A DNA stretch of 64,000 bases from Bacillus benzoevorans (GCF_014207535.1 NZ_JACHGK010000002.1:1-64000); one strand, 5' to 3'. Counted from the stretch's first letter, positions 7,809 through 17,170 are shown. Numbers and translations: made by a program. The notes: generated by a model not told the origin, from the sequence alone.

Positions 7809-10774
7809 TTAAGATAGTTTTAGTGGTCTTAAAGAGCCTATAGAGATTACCTTCTCCGGATTAAAATGATATTCTCCTAGTAAATTAATATGTTCCCAAC
7901 CTAGAGGCGACATATGGTGTACTAATTCTTCATTAAAACTACCAGACTGTTTTTGATATTCGACTGCTTTTGTTAGATGTAAGGTATTCCAGATACTGAT
8001 GGCATTAATGATTATATTTAAGGCACTGGCCCTTTGCAATTGATGCTGTATGGTTCGTTCCCTAAGTTCACCTTGTTTTCCAAAGAAAATAGCCCTTGCC
8101 AATCCATTCATGGCTTCTCCTTTATTCAATCCTCGTTGTATTTTTCTTCTTAATGATTCATCCGATATATAATTCAAAATAAAGATCGTTTTTTCTATTC
8201 GGCCCATCTCACGTAAGGCGGTAGCTAAGCTGTTTTGTCTTGAATAGGAACCTAGTTTACCCATAAAAAGAGATGCTGAAACTGTTCCTTCCCTTATAGA
8301 ATGAGCTAATCGCAAAACATCTTCATAATTTTCTTTAACGACCTTTGTATTTATTTGTCCACGTAAAATGGTTTCTAATTTCGGATATTCACTTGCTTTA
8401 TCTATTGTAAATAATTTTGAATCTGATAAATCTCTTATTCTTGGAGCAAATTTAAATCCTAATAAATGAGTCAGCCCGAATATTTGGTCTGTGTAACCAG
8501 CTGTGTCTGTATAATGCTCATCTATATTTAGATCCGTCTCATGGTGCAACAATCCATCCAAAACATGAATCGCATCCCTTGAATTTGTATGAATAATCTT
8601 TGTGTAATAGGAAGAGAATTGATCACTCGTAAAACGGTAGATGGTGGCTCCTTTTCCAGTCCCGTAATGTGGGTTTGCATCTGCATGCAGTGATGAAACA
8701 CCTATCTGCATTCTCATACCATCTGACGAGGATGTTGTACCGTCGCCCCAATAGGAGGACAATTGTAATTTATGATGGAAATTTACTAATATGGCTTGGG
8801 CCTTATTCATTGCATCCTCATACAGGCGCCATTGAGATACATGGCTAGTTGCTTATATGTAAGTCCGGGTGTGGCTTCGGCCATCTTGCTTAAGCCAATA
8901 TTCATTCCCATTCCTAAAAGGGCAGCCATGATAATGATTGTTTCCTCCTTATCTGGTTTTCGATTATTGGAAGCATGAGTGAATTGCTCATGAAATCCTG
9001 TTACATGAGCAACATCCATAAGTAAATCAGTTAATTTTATTCTTGGTAGCATCTGATAAAGGCTTGCGCTAAATTTTTTTGCTTCTTCTGGAACATCTTT
9101 TTCTAAGCGTGCAAGTGACATTTTTCCTTTTTCAAGAGAAACCCCATCTAACTTGTTGGAATTGGCAGCTAACCACTTTAACCTTTCATTAAGGCTACTG
9201 GTTCTCTCTGTTATATAATCTTCGAATGATAAACAAACTGATAATCTCGTATTCCCCTTCGATTGATTCCATATATCTTCCGAAAACAAATATTCCTCAA
9301 AATCCCTATATTGTCTGCTGCCAACAATAGAAACATCTCCTGCCCGAATATGCTCCCGAAGTTCTGATAAAACAGCCATTTCATAGTAATGACGATTTAT
9401 TGTTGTACCATCATCCTCGTATAAATGCTTTTTCCATCGTTTTGAAATAAAATCCACAGGTGAGTCATTAGGAACTTTTCGTTTTCCGGATTCGTTCATT
9501 CCTCGGATAATCTCAACAGCCTTTAAAAGTGGCTCATTTGCCTTTGTGGAATGAAATTCCAATACTCTTAATAGCGTTGGCGTATATTTTCTTAGTGAAT
9601 AAAACCGTTTTTGCAGTAAGTCTAAATAATCATAGTCGGCAGGGCGTGCAAGCTCCTGAGCTTCTTCGACTGAAGAGACAAAAGAATTCCATTCGATAAC
9701 AGATTCTAAAACCTCAAAAACGTCTAATTTTTCCTGTTTTGCTTTGATCAAAGCTTGTCCGATGTTCGTATAGTGTATAACTTTCTCATTTAGCTTTTTA
9801 CCGTTTTGTTTCTGAATTTCCTCTTGAGCCTTACGGCCTTTTGATAACAGACTGAGTATTTGTCTGTCATGAATTTCAAAAGCTTTATCCGTTAACTCCT
9901 GAGTAAGATTTAATAAATAGACGGTTAATATTGAATAGCGTTTATTTTCTTGAAAGTCACGGAATGCATAAGGCTCATATCTTGAACCTAAACGAGATAG
10001 CTGTAACAGGCGATTGCGATGCAAATGACTAATTTTTACCGTCTCCAAATCTATTTCCCGTATGTATTCCAGCCGTTCTATTACTTTTAGAAATGTTTCG
10101 GGTGAAGGATGACCCGGTGGTTCCTTTAACCAACCCAATATTGTTTTATTGGATTCGGATGGAAGTTGCGAAGTTATGATCTCTTCAAGTTTTTCTTTTT
10201 GCTCATTTGTTAAAGACTGACTAACCGTATTAAATAGCTTCTTTTCAGCCATTGCTCTTGCCTCCCACACCATTCTTTCAAGTGTAGTGATAGCAGGCAG
10301 TATGATTTTGTTTTTTCTTAGAAAATCTATGCATTCATGCAGTAGATGAATGGCATCACCATTTTCCAAAGCTAATTGATGAAGGTGCTTAAATGTCATT
10401 CGATATTCACTCAGGGTAAAAGTTACAAAGTCGTATTCACTTCGAATTTCTTTCAAATGATCCCAAAGTGTATTTTCCCTTTGAGGATAATAGCTAAGCG
10501 AGGATGGACTAGCACTGATTTGTTTCGATATATATTGTATAACCGAATCTGGGATGCTTTTAATATGAGTGTATGGCCAACCGGGATACCCAAGAACAGC
10601 TAATTGAACGGCAAACCCTAAACGGTTTTCTTCCCTCCTTCGCTTATTAATTATTTCTAAATCACGTTTGGAAAAGGTGAAGTAGGTCCCCAATATCCAT
10701 TCATCTTCAGGGATTTGCATAAAAGCCTGTCTCTGTTCCGATGTAAGCAATTCTCTACCTCTCGCAATTTTCAT
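7809..10774 (-). pseudogene. tnpA: Tn3-family transposase TnpA, split by a frameshift
   Basis: Two overlapping frames, 655 aa (10774-8807) and 333 aa (8810-7809), together give the usual length of about 990 aa for Tn3 TnpA. The N-part has the DUF4158 DNA-binding start (LLTSEQRQAFMQIPEDEW) and ends in the catalytic region (LTDLLMDVAHVTGFHEQFTHAS, first Asp). The C-part has SSYWGDGTTSSSDGMRM and HYTDTAGYTDQIFGLTHLLG (second Asp). Near 8850 the natural path LTYKQLA-VSQWRLYEDAMNKAQ requires one extra base, so a single-base deletion is likely. Alternatively the sequence has an error. The stop and the next ATG overlap (ATG at 8810) after GAGGATG, so a separate C-terminal piece could be translated. 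Transposition by this copy is doubtful. Confidence 0.88.
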
Positions 10775-10822
10775 TCAGTATCATCCCATTTCTGTATTTT
10801 TCAATTTATTAGCTCAATTATA

Positions 10823-10848
10823 TATCAATAGAGTGTACTCTATTGATA
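10823..10848. promoter_or_regulatory. res site, subsite I-like dyad
   Basis: Near-perfect 26-bp inverted repeat: TATCAATAGAGTG facing TACTCTATTGATA. It sits between the divergent tnpA and tnpR starts, where Tn3-type resolvases recombine cointegrates. Probably also overlaps both promoters. Confidence 0.65.
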
Positions 10849-10920
10849 CAAGTGTAATAGACTGATAAAATCATAGTTAAGAGCGTCTCATAAGGCTTGT
10901 CTCAAAATTGAGGTGATATT

Positions 10921-11496
10921 TTGCGAAAAATCGGTTATATACGTGTCAGTTCGACTAGCCAGAATCCTTCAAGGCAATTTCAGCAACTCAACGAAATAGG
11001 AATGGATATTATTTTTGAAGAAAAAGCTTCTGGAGCAACAAAGGTTCGTGAGCAACTTCAAAAAATGTTAGAGGATTTACAGGAGGGTGATATTATTTAT
11101 GTTACAGACTTAACTCGGATCACTCGAAGTACGCAGAATTTATTTGAATTGATTGATTTAATACGAAGTAAAAAAGCAAGCTTAAAATCACTCAAGGATA
11201 CATGGCTAGATTTATCAGAAGATAATCCATACAGCCAATTCTTAATTACAGTAATGGCTGGTGTTAACCAATTAGAGCGAGATCTTATACGTATGCGTCA
11301 ACGTGAAGGGATTGAGCTGGCCAAGAAAGAAGGAAAGTTTAAAGGCCGATTAAAGAAATATCATAAAAATCACGCAGGTATGAATTATGCAGTAAAGCTA
11401 TATAAAGAAGGAGGTATGACTGTAAATCAAATTTGTGAAATTACAAATGTATCTAGAGCTTCTTTATATAGAAAGCTATCGGAAGGAAAAAAATAA
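10921..11496 (+). CDS. tnpR: Tn3-type resolvase (serine recombinase)
   Basis: 191 aa. Resolves transposition cointegrates at the res site just upstream. The catalytic domain (1-125) has IGYIRVSSTSQN with nucleophile Ser10, and the Arg-rich LTRITRST and LERDLIRMRQREG motifs. A Hin-type helix-turn-helix closes the protein (about 155-185, MTVNQICEITNVSRASLYRKL). It starts with TTG, preceded by TTGAGGTGATA. It is divergent from tnpA, the usual Tn3-family arrangement. It looks intact. Confidence 0.92.
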   Translation: MRKIGYIRVSSTSQNPSRQFQQLNEIGMDIIFEEKASGATKVREQLQKMLEDLQEGDIIYVTDLTRITRSTQNLFELIDLIRSKKASLKSLKDTWLDLSEDNPYSQFLITVMAGVNQLERDLIRMRQREGIELAKKEGKFKGRLKKYHKNHAGMNYAVKLYKEGGMTVNQICEITNVSRASLYRKLSEGKK

Positions 11497-11499
11497 TCC

Positions 11500-11786
11500 A
11501 TTTAAAACGAAATGACGAATGCTTATAGCGGTCTCATCAAATATTGTCAAGTTACCAAAAAAGGAGGCATATGGTGAATCGAAACTAATTTGTTTGGCAC
11601 TTTCGTTCTAATACCCATTAATCGGAAAAGGTATACCACGAAAATTAACTGTACCCATTACTTTGTTGTCTACAATGGAATCAATGGTAAGTATACCTCT
11701 AATAATGGATCTACCCGCAATAGAAGCATCAATCCCCCATACGGATGGAAAGGGATACTAACTTTGGTTGTCTGTGCAATTTGCAA
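11500..11786 (-). pseudogene. Small beta-rich protein gene broken by frameshift and amber stop
   Basis: I do not recognise this protein with certainty. On the minus strand AAGGAGAGG (11793-11801) precedes a TTG at 11786 that opens QIAQTTKVSIPFHPYG. The G5 run at about 11733-11737 needs one more G to continue as GIDASIAGRSIIRGILTIDS, IVDNKVMGTVNFRGIPFPIN and GY. A TAG then stands where the frame continues sensibly as NESAKQISFDSP, YASFFGNLTIFDE, so TAG probably replaced a Trp codon. The 3' end runs into the tnpR end. The strong start site and the coherent reading across both lesions argue for a former gene rather than chance. It lies inside the transposon. Confidence 0.5.
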
Positions 11787-12171
11787 AATTAACCTCTCCT
11801 TGATTATTTTATATAGGATTTAAACAAGTGTTTCAACAAAATTAAAAAAATAAAGATAGATTTGAAAAATGTGGTGAGTATGGATTGAGTTGTATTTAAT
11901 CATAATTCTGTAGGAACGATACAGTATATGCACAGAGAATCACTTGGGTGTTTTGTTAAGAAAGAAGCATCGATAATCAATCAGCCTACTGTCTAGATGA
12001 ATAAGAGTTTGCATGACTCACGAAAAATATGGAGCATTAATTGCTATTTCTCATACATATGGTCTCGCAGTTGGAAAATTTCTTTGCTTAAAAATAAATA
12101 AATCATCTGATTCAATGAAATGTAAAGCCTATTATCACCTATTTTTATATGTATCTCAGACGAACTCCTAT

Positions 12172-12199
12172 ACCTCCTTTACTCTTGGATCATATTCTA
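12172..12199 (+). promoter_or_regulatory. Sigma-K-like promoter of the amidase gene
   Basis: AC at 12172, a 17-base spacer, then CATATTCTA (12191-12199), which fits the sigma-K pattern AC-N16/17-CATANNNTA. CwlC, the relative of the downstream gene, is sigma-K dependent in B. subtilis. This is pattern matching only. Confidence 0.4.
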
Positions 12200-12219
12200 T
12201 TTGTACGAGGTGGTGTAAA

Positions 12220-12918
12220 ATGTTTAAACTATATTTAGATCCTGGTCACGGGGGAGTGGACCCAGGAGCTATTGGCAATGGGATGCAGGAAAAGGAAATT
12301 ACCTTAAGTATTTCCCTTAGCATCCGAAATCTCTTGGAAAACCATTATAAAGGTCTGCAAATTAAAATGAGTAGAACAACCGATATTACACGCAGTTTAC
12401 AAGAACGCACAGATGATGCGAATGCTTGGGGTGCAGATTATTTTCTATCCATCCAAGTTAATGCACATAACGGTTCAGCTCATGGGTTTAAAGACTTTAT
12501 TCATAACAGTTTGCCTGATACATCGAGAACGGCATTAATTCGGGACATTATGCATGAAGAGGTTCTCAAGGTAAATAACTTACATAACCGCGGCAAAAAA
12601 AAGGTCAATTTCCATGTACTGCGAGAAACCAGAATGCCAGCTTTATTAACGGAGAACGGATTTATTGATCATGCAAGCGATGCCCAAAAACTAAGGGACC
12701 CGAATTGGCGGCAAGCGGTCGCTCAAGGTCATGTTAATGGTTTAGCGCGCGCGTTTAATTTGAAGAGAAAATCGTCTAATCTGAAAAGCGATATGGCTAT
12801 TAAACGTGTAATTGTTGACGGTGTACAAGTAGGGGCTTACGCAGAAGAAGAAAATGTGTTGAGAACTGTACAACGCAACCTGAGAACTGCACAAAGGATT
12901 ATTATTGAAAATGTGTAG
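12220..12918 (+). CDS. N-acetylmuramoyl-L-alanine amidase, CwlC-like
   Basis: 232 aa, Amidase_3 fold. This enzyme class cuts the bond between muramic acid and the stem peptide; CwlC helps lyse the mother cell. The zinc-enzyme motifs are LDPGHGGVDPGA (His9 region), EKEITL, and MPALLTENGFI with the catalytic Glu. The third zinc ligand, normally His in SIHxNA, is Gln here (LSIQVNAHNG), so activity is uncertain. The C-terminus (about 190-232) keeps only the first part of the SPOR region found in CwlC (KRVIVDGVQVGAYAEEENV). No signal peptide, as in CwlC. The ATG at 12220 follows GAGGTGGTG; the longer frame from 12013 has no such site. It lies in the transposon, upstream of the ger operon, and has its own terminator. 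Confidence 0.82.
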   Translation: MFKLYLDPGHGGVDPGAIGNGMQEKEITLSISLSIRNLLENHYKGLQIKMSRTTDITRSLQERTDDANAWGADYFLSIQVNAHNGSAHGFKDFIHNSLPDTSRTALIRDIMHEEVLKVNNLHNRGKKKVNFHVLRETRMPALLTENGFIDHASDAQKLRDPNWRQAVAQGHVNGLARAFNLKRKSSNLKSDMAIKRVIVDGVQVGAYAEEENVLRTVQRNLRTAQRIIIENV

Positions 12919-13000
12919 TTTCGTTTGGAAAACAGGTGCCTGACTACGAGTACGTTAAAGTTTTATCAAACTGGATAGCCATGATGGATGAACAAAATAT

Positions 13001-13039
13001 ACGCTAAGCCTTTGATCATGACCGGCTTAGCGTTTTTTT
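13001..13039 (+). terminator. Terminator of the amidase gene
   Basis: 10-bp perfect stem ACGCTAAGCC / GGCTTAGCGT followed by seven T. Confidence 0.85.
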
Positions 13040-13109
13040 CTTGCTCTAAGTTGGTCCGACCGGTATAAGCCGGACTCAAAATGTGCTAGCTTACGGCTTT
13101 AATGTCAGA

Positions 13110-13140
13110 TGAATAGAACGTAGTTGTTGAGGGAATTATA
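13110..13140 (+). promoter_or_regulatory. Sigma-G-like promoter of the ger operon
   Basis: TGAATA (13110-13115), 18-base spacer, AATTATA (13134-13140). Sigma-G sites read roughly TGAATA-N18-CATACTA, and ger operons are transcribed in the forespore by sigma-G. The -10 is imperfect. Confidence 0.4.
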
Positions 13141-13185
13141 GCTCATGATGTTTCCATTCCCAATTGTTGGATTTGAGGTGAATTT

Positions 13186-14259
13186 TTGCCTAAGATTACT
13201 CCTATTCAGTCATACATGATTATTATGCTTTCGGTTGGATTAATGAACCACGTTATTATTGGCCCGTTACTGCTAGGAGCATCAAAGCGAGATGCCTGGC
13301 TTGTAGTGCTTCTTGTTTTTGTCGCTTCACCTGTTTGGATTGGTTGCTTGAACTACATCATTCAAAACATGAACAATCAACACGTTAAGAAGTGGCTAGA
13401 TCAGCACTTTGGAAAGTTTTTATCTGCAATCTTAGTTATTATTTATAGTTTGTTATTATGGCTCATGGGCTTTATTTCCTTAAAAGATACTCTAACATGG
13501 ACAATCGCGTTATACTTGCCTCAAACACCGATACTAGTTCTTGCGGGAACAACACTTGTTGCATGTTACTTTGCTGCCTTTCAAGGACTCCGTACGATCG
13601 CGATTGTGAGCGGGATAATGTTGCCATTTGTTGTTATTCTGGGTCATCTTGTGGCGATTGCAAATTTTCAGTTTAAAGATTATACCCTGCTTTTTCCTTT
13701 GTTAGAAAACGGGACAGCTCCATTATGGAAAGGTGTTCCTTACGTTGCCGGGGGATTGCTGGAGTTGTCTTTGTTGATGTTGATGTTTCAGCATAAGTTA
13801 ACAAAGAAACCTGGATTTAAAAGTTTAATGTTGATGTGCCTCATCCTTACAGGCCTTACGTTAGGACCATTGATGGGATCGATTGCGATATTCGGCCCTG
13901 ATGAAGCGGCTAACCAGAGATACCCCGCTTACGCTCAATGGAGAATCGTTAGACTGGGAGAATATGTGGAGCATGTCGATTTTTTTTCGATTTACCAGTG
14001 GCTATCCGGTACATTCATTCGTGTGTCCCTTTCCCTCTATCTCCCTGGGGAATTATGGAATTTACAAAAATGTAGATGGTTACCCGTGTTACTTGGCGCA
14101 TTCGCCATGCTTGCTGCCATTTTGCTGCCGATTAGCGACATGGCTTTTCTAGACCTGTTAGGAAGATTTTATTTTCCTTCATTTTGTATCTTTACAGTAG
14201 GGACCTTGATCCTGTATGTCGGTCGAATTATCATCTCAAGAATTAGCCAAAAGGAGTGA
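13186..14259 (+). CDS. Germinant receptor B subunit (GerAB/GerKB-like permease)
   Basis: 357 aa with about ten membrane spans, Spore_permease family of the APC superfamily. In GerA-type receptors the B subunit lies in the spore inner membrane and is thought to bind the germinant. Family features include the opening ITPIQSYMIIMLSVGLMNH and the central GLRTIAIVSGIMLPF. It starts at TTG with GAGGTGA 6 bases upstream. First of three genes in the order B-A-C; the A gene starts 9 bases after its stop. It lies within the Tn3-family element. The germinant cannot be deduced from sequence. Confidence 0.85.
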   Translation: MPKITPIQSYMIIMLSVGLMNHVIIGPLLLGASKRDAWLVVLLVFVASPVWIGCLNYIIQNMNNQHVKKWLDQHFGKFLSAILVIIYSLLLWLMGFISLKDTLTWTIALYLPQTPILVLAGTTLVACYFAAFQGLRTIAIVSGIMLPFVVILGHLVAIANFQFKDYTLLFPLLENGTAPLWKGVPYVAGGLLELSLLMLMFQHKLTKKPGFKSLMLMCLILTGLTLGPLMGSIAIFGPDEAANQRYPAYAQWRIVRLGEYVEHVDFFSIYQWLSGTFIRVSLSLYLPGELWNLQKCRWLPVLLGAFAMLAAILLPISDMAFLDLLGRFYFPSFCIFTVGTLILYVGRIIISRISQKE

Positions 14260-14268
14260 CTAGCTAGG

Positions 14269-15816
14269 ATGAATAAACTATTCCGACGAATGATAAGATT
14301 ATTTGGAAATCAGGGGGCAGAAAGCAAGAGGCCATCGCCTAATACAGAGGCAACAGTCTTGCAACCGCTTAATGAACAATCACTAATCCAACACTTTAAA
14401 ATGTGTCAAGATGTTAAGCACCATGTTTACAAATTAAACCCTAATGATGAACAATCGAGAATCCTATTGATTTATTGTGAGGGTTTAAGTGACAACCAAA
14501 CGTTCATTCATGAGACAGCGCTTCCTCATTTGACCCGATTTTATGAAAACAATGGTTTTCATCTTCATGAGGAAATTGCCGAGTCGAGCCAACTACAATT
14601 GGAGTTCGTTACTCTTGAGGAGTGGGAGCAAACGGCCGAAACGGATATTTTTGAAGGCAAACTGCTTTTGTTTATTCCGACCCTACGTTCCTTGTTCTCC
14701 CTGGATATCTCAAAAAAACCGGCGCGAAATCCGGAAGAATCCAGTATTGAGGTCTCGGTACGGGGGTCAAAAGATGGATTTGTGGAAGAACTGGGAGTCA
14801 ATGTGGCGTTAATTCGGAAACGAATCAAATCAACCAGCATGGTTTATGAAACGAAAAAAGTAGGCGTTCGCACGAAAACAACCGTTGCAATTCTATACAT
14901 GCGTGACATTGTTGATCCTAAGATTGTTCAAGATGTAAAGAATAAATTAGATGATCTTCACATTGACGGAGCGTTTAGCGCCACTCAGCTAGAAGAATTA
15001 ATGGAACCGACAAAAGCATTGTTTCCTTTGATGGGGTATACAGGCAGACCAGACTTTACCGTTAGCTGTATGCTAAATGGCCGTGTAGCGTTGATTGTGG
15101 ATGGTACACCGGCTGCCTTAATCGCGCCAGCCAATTTGTTCCTGCTCCTGAAAACACCTGAAGATATCCACTTTACTGCTTTGTCGTCTACATTTGGTCA
15201 AACGCTTCGTTTACTCGGGATTTTTTTTTCACTGCTGTTGCCTGCATTTTGGGTTGCCATTCTTTCCTATCATCAAGATCAACTGCCCTATTATCTACTT
15301 GCAACATTGGGGATTAACCGGTTGGGAATCCCTTTTGATGTAACAGTTGAAATGTTAATTGTACTTATCTTCTTAGAAATATTGCGGGAAGCAGGTGTCC
15401 GACTCCCTTCTGCAGTCGGATCCACGGTAACGGTTGTAGGCGGACTTATACTGGGGGATGCGGCCATTCGTGCAGGATTCTTATCCCCTGGTATTGTTGT
15501 CATCGGAGCAATTACACAGATTTTTGGTTCAACTTTATCGAGCCTTTCATTAGCTGGAACAATTAGTATTTTACGCTTCTTTCTTTTCATTCTATCTGCC
15601 ATGCTTGGCATTTATGGCTTCTTTCTTGGATTATTTATTGTGCTCAGCCATTTAGCCTCATTGCGTTCATGCGGCTTGCCTTACTTGGCCCCGATATCAC
15701 CTCCATTTAAAGACTTTGCCAACGCTTTGTTCCGATTACCTTGGCAATGGCGAAACACACGACCGGACATGTTGAAGACACGAGATTCTACAAGGCAATG
15801 GGACAGGCAAAAATGA
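14269..15816 (+). CDS. Germinant receptor A subunit (GerAA/GerKA-like)
   Basis: 515 aa, GerA family. A cytosolic N-terminal domain (about 1-300) is followed by membrane spans from about 315 (LLGIFFSLLLPAFWVAILSY) to about 475. Conserved family pieces: VALIVDGTPAALIAPANLFL, LREAGVRLPSAVGSTVTVVG and GGLILGDAAIRAGFLSPGIV. The A subunit forms membrane oligomers that act as nutrient-gated ion channels in B. subtilis GerA. The first 30 residues are basic and variable. Its stop overlaps the start of the C gene (ATGA), which indicates coupled translation. Confidence 0.93.
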   Translation: MNKLFRRMIRLFGNQGAESKRPSPNTEATVLQPLNEQSLIQHFKMCQDVKHHVYKLNPNDEQSRILLIYCEGLSDNQTFIHETALPHLTRFYENNGFHLHEEIAESSQLQLEFVTLEEWEQTAETDIFEGKLLLFIPTLRSLFSLDISKKPARNPEESSIEVSVRGSKDGFVEELGVNVALIRKRIKSTSMVYETKKVGVRTKTTVAILYMRDIVDPKIVQDVKNKLDDLHIDGAFSATQLEELMEPTKALFPLMGYTGRPDFTVSCMLNGRVALIVDGTPAALIAPANLFLLLKTPEDIHFTALSSTFGQTLRLLGIFFSLLLPAFWVAILSYHQDQLPYYLLATLGINRLGIPFDVTVEMLIVLIFLEILREAGVRLPSAVGSTVTVVGGLILGDAAIRAGFLSPGIVVIGAITQIFGSTLSSLSLAGTISILRFFLFILSAMLGIYGFFLGLFIVLSHLASLRSCGLPYLAPISPPFKDFANALFRLPWQWRNTRPDMLKTRDSTRQWDRQK

Positions 15817-16976
15817 GGAGATATAAAAGTATGGTTGCACTTCTCCTCCTCCTCACCCTTACCGGGTGCTGGAGCAGATATGAAGTGCAAAACATGAACT
15901 ATGCAACGGCTGTTGGAATTGACTATGTCGATGGCCAATACACCATATATGTGCAATTGCTTGATTTCTCGACAGTGGCAAAGCTGGAGGGGCAGCAAAA
16001 AGCGGAGCAGCCCCCGGTTTGGGTGGGAAAAGGCGAAGGTTCCTCGTTTACAGAAGCGGTAAATGATTTGTATAGTACATCACAACAGCGCTTAAACTGG
16101 GGACAAATCTCTGCCATCTTGTTCAGCGAGAGATTGATGAAGGAAAACAAAGTCGGAGAAGTGCTGGAATTGATCAACCGTTATCGTGAAATAAGGTACT
16201 TGGCCTGGCTGTTCAGTACGAGAGAGCCTCTTGAAGAAATCTTGCTGGCAACACCATATTTTAGATTATCGCCAAAGGCATCAATTCTTCTCAATCCCGA
16301 GCAAAATTTCAGACAGCGTTCTATCCTTGCTCCGGTCCGCCTGCAACAATTTGTACTGGACTCACACGAAAAGGCTAGAACCAGTTATATACCGGAATTA
16401 TCGCTTCGCAAAGGTCAATGGCAGGAAAGTAATAAACCAAAAGAGATTCTTAGGTATTCAGGCATACAAGTATATGAACTAGGCAATTATTATGCACGAA
16501 TGGATCTTAAGGATCTGTCTGGATTGCCCTGGCTAAGTACTCACACGATCCGAGTGCCTCTTGATTTGTTTACCGAAGTGAAGCTTGCTGCTGTTCTTGT
16601 CGCAGAAAAACCCGAGTATGACGTGACCCCGATTGTAAAATTGGACAAAGCATTTTTCGACATTTCTGTTAATGTGAAAGCCGGAATCAATGAATTGCAT
16701 ACTGACCTTACTGAAAAGGAAATCACACAAATGGCTCAGGAAAAAATAGAGGAGCAAATCCGTAAAACGTATCAAACAGCTTTTAAAGAGGGTATAGATA
16801 TTTACAATTTGGGCGAATCTTTGTATCGCAAACATCCACATCAATGGAAACACATTGCCACAGGAAAACAGCAACTCGTTTTAAACCAAGATTCCCTGCG
16901 TCATGTAAATGTTGAGGTGAATATTGTTTACCCTGGAAGATATAAATTACATGAACATGGGGAATCCACCTCGTGA
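15813..16976 (+). CDS. Germinant receptor C subunit (GerAC/GerKC-like lipoprotein)
   Basis: 387 aa lipoprotein. The signal peptide MRRYKSMVALLLLLTLTGCW has a lipobox LTGC, so the mature protein starts at Cys19. The rest matches the three-domain Ger(x)C family: ATAVGIDYVDGQYTIYVQL near the N-terminus and the C-terminal HPHQWKHI. The ATG overlaps the stop of the A gene, which fixes the start; a longer frame from 15741 would lie inside the A gene and spoil the signal peptide. With the two preceding genes it completes a GerA-type receptor. The operon ends in a strong terminator just inside the right transposon end. Confidence 0.9.
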   Translation: MRRYKSMVALLLLLTLTGCWSRYEVQNMNYATAVGIDYVDGQYTIYVQLLDFSTVAKLEGQQKAEQPPVWVGKGEGSSFTEAVNDLYSTSQQRLNWGQISAILFSERLMKENKVGEVLELINRYREIRYLAWLFSTREPLEEILLATPYFRLSPKASILLNPEQNFRQRSILAPVRLQQFVLDSHEKARTSYIPELSLRKGQWQESNKPKEILRYSGIQVYELGNYYARMDLKDLSGLPWLSTHTIRVPLDLFTEVKLAAVLVAEKPEYDVTPIVKLDKAFFDISVNVKAGINELHTDLTEKEITQMAQEKIEEQIRKTYQTAFKEGIDIYNLGESLYRKHPHQWKHIATGKQQLVLNQDSLRHVNVEVNIVYPGRYKLHEHGESTS

Positions 16977-17002
16977 TTCTGGTAAGGGAAATTATTGCCC
17001 CC

Positions 17003-17043
17003 ACCCTGCTTCTTCTGCTTAGCGTTGAAGAAGCAGGGTTTTT
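17003..17043 (+). terminator. Terminator of the ger operon
   Basis: 13-bp perfect stem ACCCTGCTTCTTC / GAAGAAGCAGGGT plus a T-run, 27 bases after the gerC stop and 16 bases before the right inverted repeat. Confidence 0.9.
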
Positions 17044-17058
17044 GTATCCAAAAAATAG

Positions 17059-17096
17059 TTTAACGTTGTAAATCCGCATTTTCCTGACGCTACCCC
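17059..17096 (-). repeat. Right terminal inverted repeat of the Tn3-family element
   Basis: Inverse complement of the left repeat with four mismatches. It ends CCCC at 17096 and is followed by TTATA, the same five bases that precede the left end. Confidence 0.93.
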
Positions 17097-17170
17097 TTAT
17101 AAGTTGCAAGAAAAGAGGTCTTTCGACAGGTGACTGTGCACTCAGATCAATTCTCGAAAAAGGAAAAAAA

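Larger units (their letters stand above)
7735..17096 (+). mobile_element. Tn3-family transposon carrying a spore germination cassette
   Basis: 9362 bp. The left repeat (7735-7772) starts GGGGTTCCGTCAGGAAAATG and the right repeat (17059-17096, inverted) starts GGGGTAGCGTCAGGAAAATG. The 38-bp repeats agree at 34 positions, with the GGGG...TTAA/CTAAG form of the Tn3 family. The five bases before (7730-7734) and after (17097-17101) are both TTATA, the 5-bp target duplication of Tn3 elements. Inside: tnpA, a res site, tnpR, a broken small gene, an amidase and a gerB-gerA-gerC operon. From knowledge of the field, Tn1546-like elements with spoVA2mob and ger genes are linked to spore heat resistance in B. 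subtilis. This one has ger genes and an amidase but no spoVA genes. Confidence 0.93.

Noticed and set aside
11590..11823. 77-aa plus-strand ORF in the transposon
   Set aside because: No start site or family. The opposite strand holds the coherent but broken gene.
12013..12219. N-terminal extension of the amidase by 69 residues
   Set aside because: No ribosome binding site at 12013. The extra residues are unlike any amidase, and GAGGTGGTG sits before the ATG at 12220.
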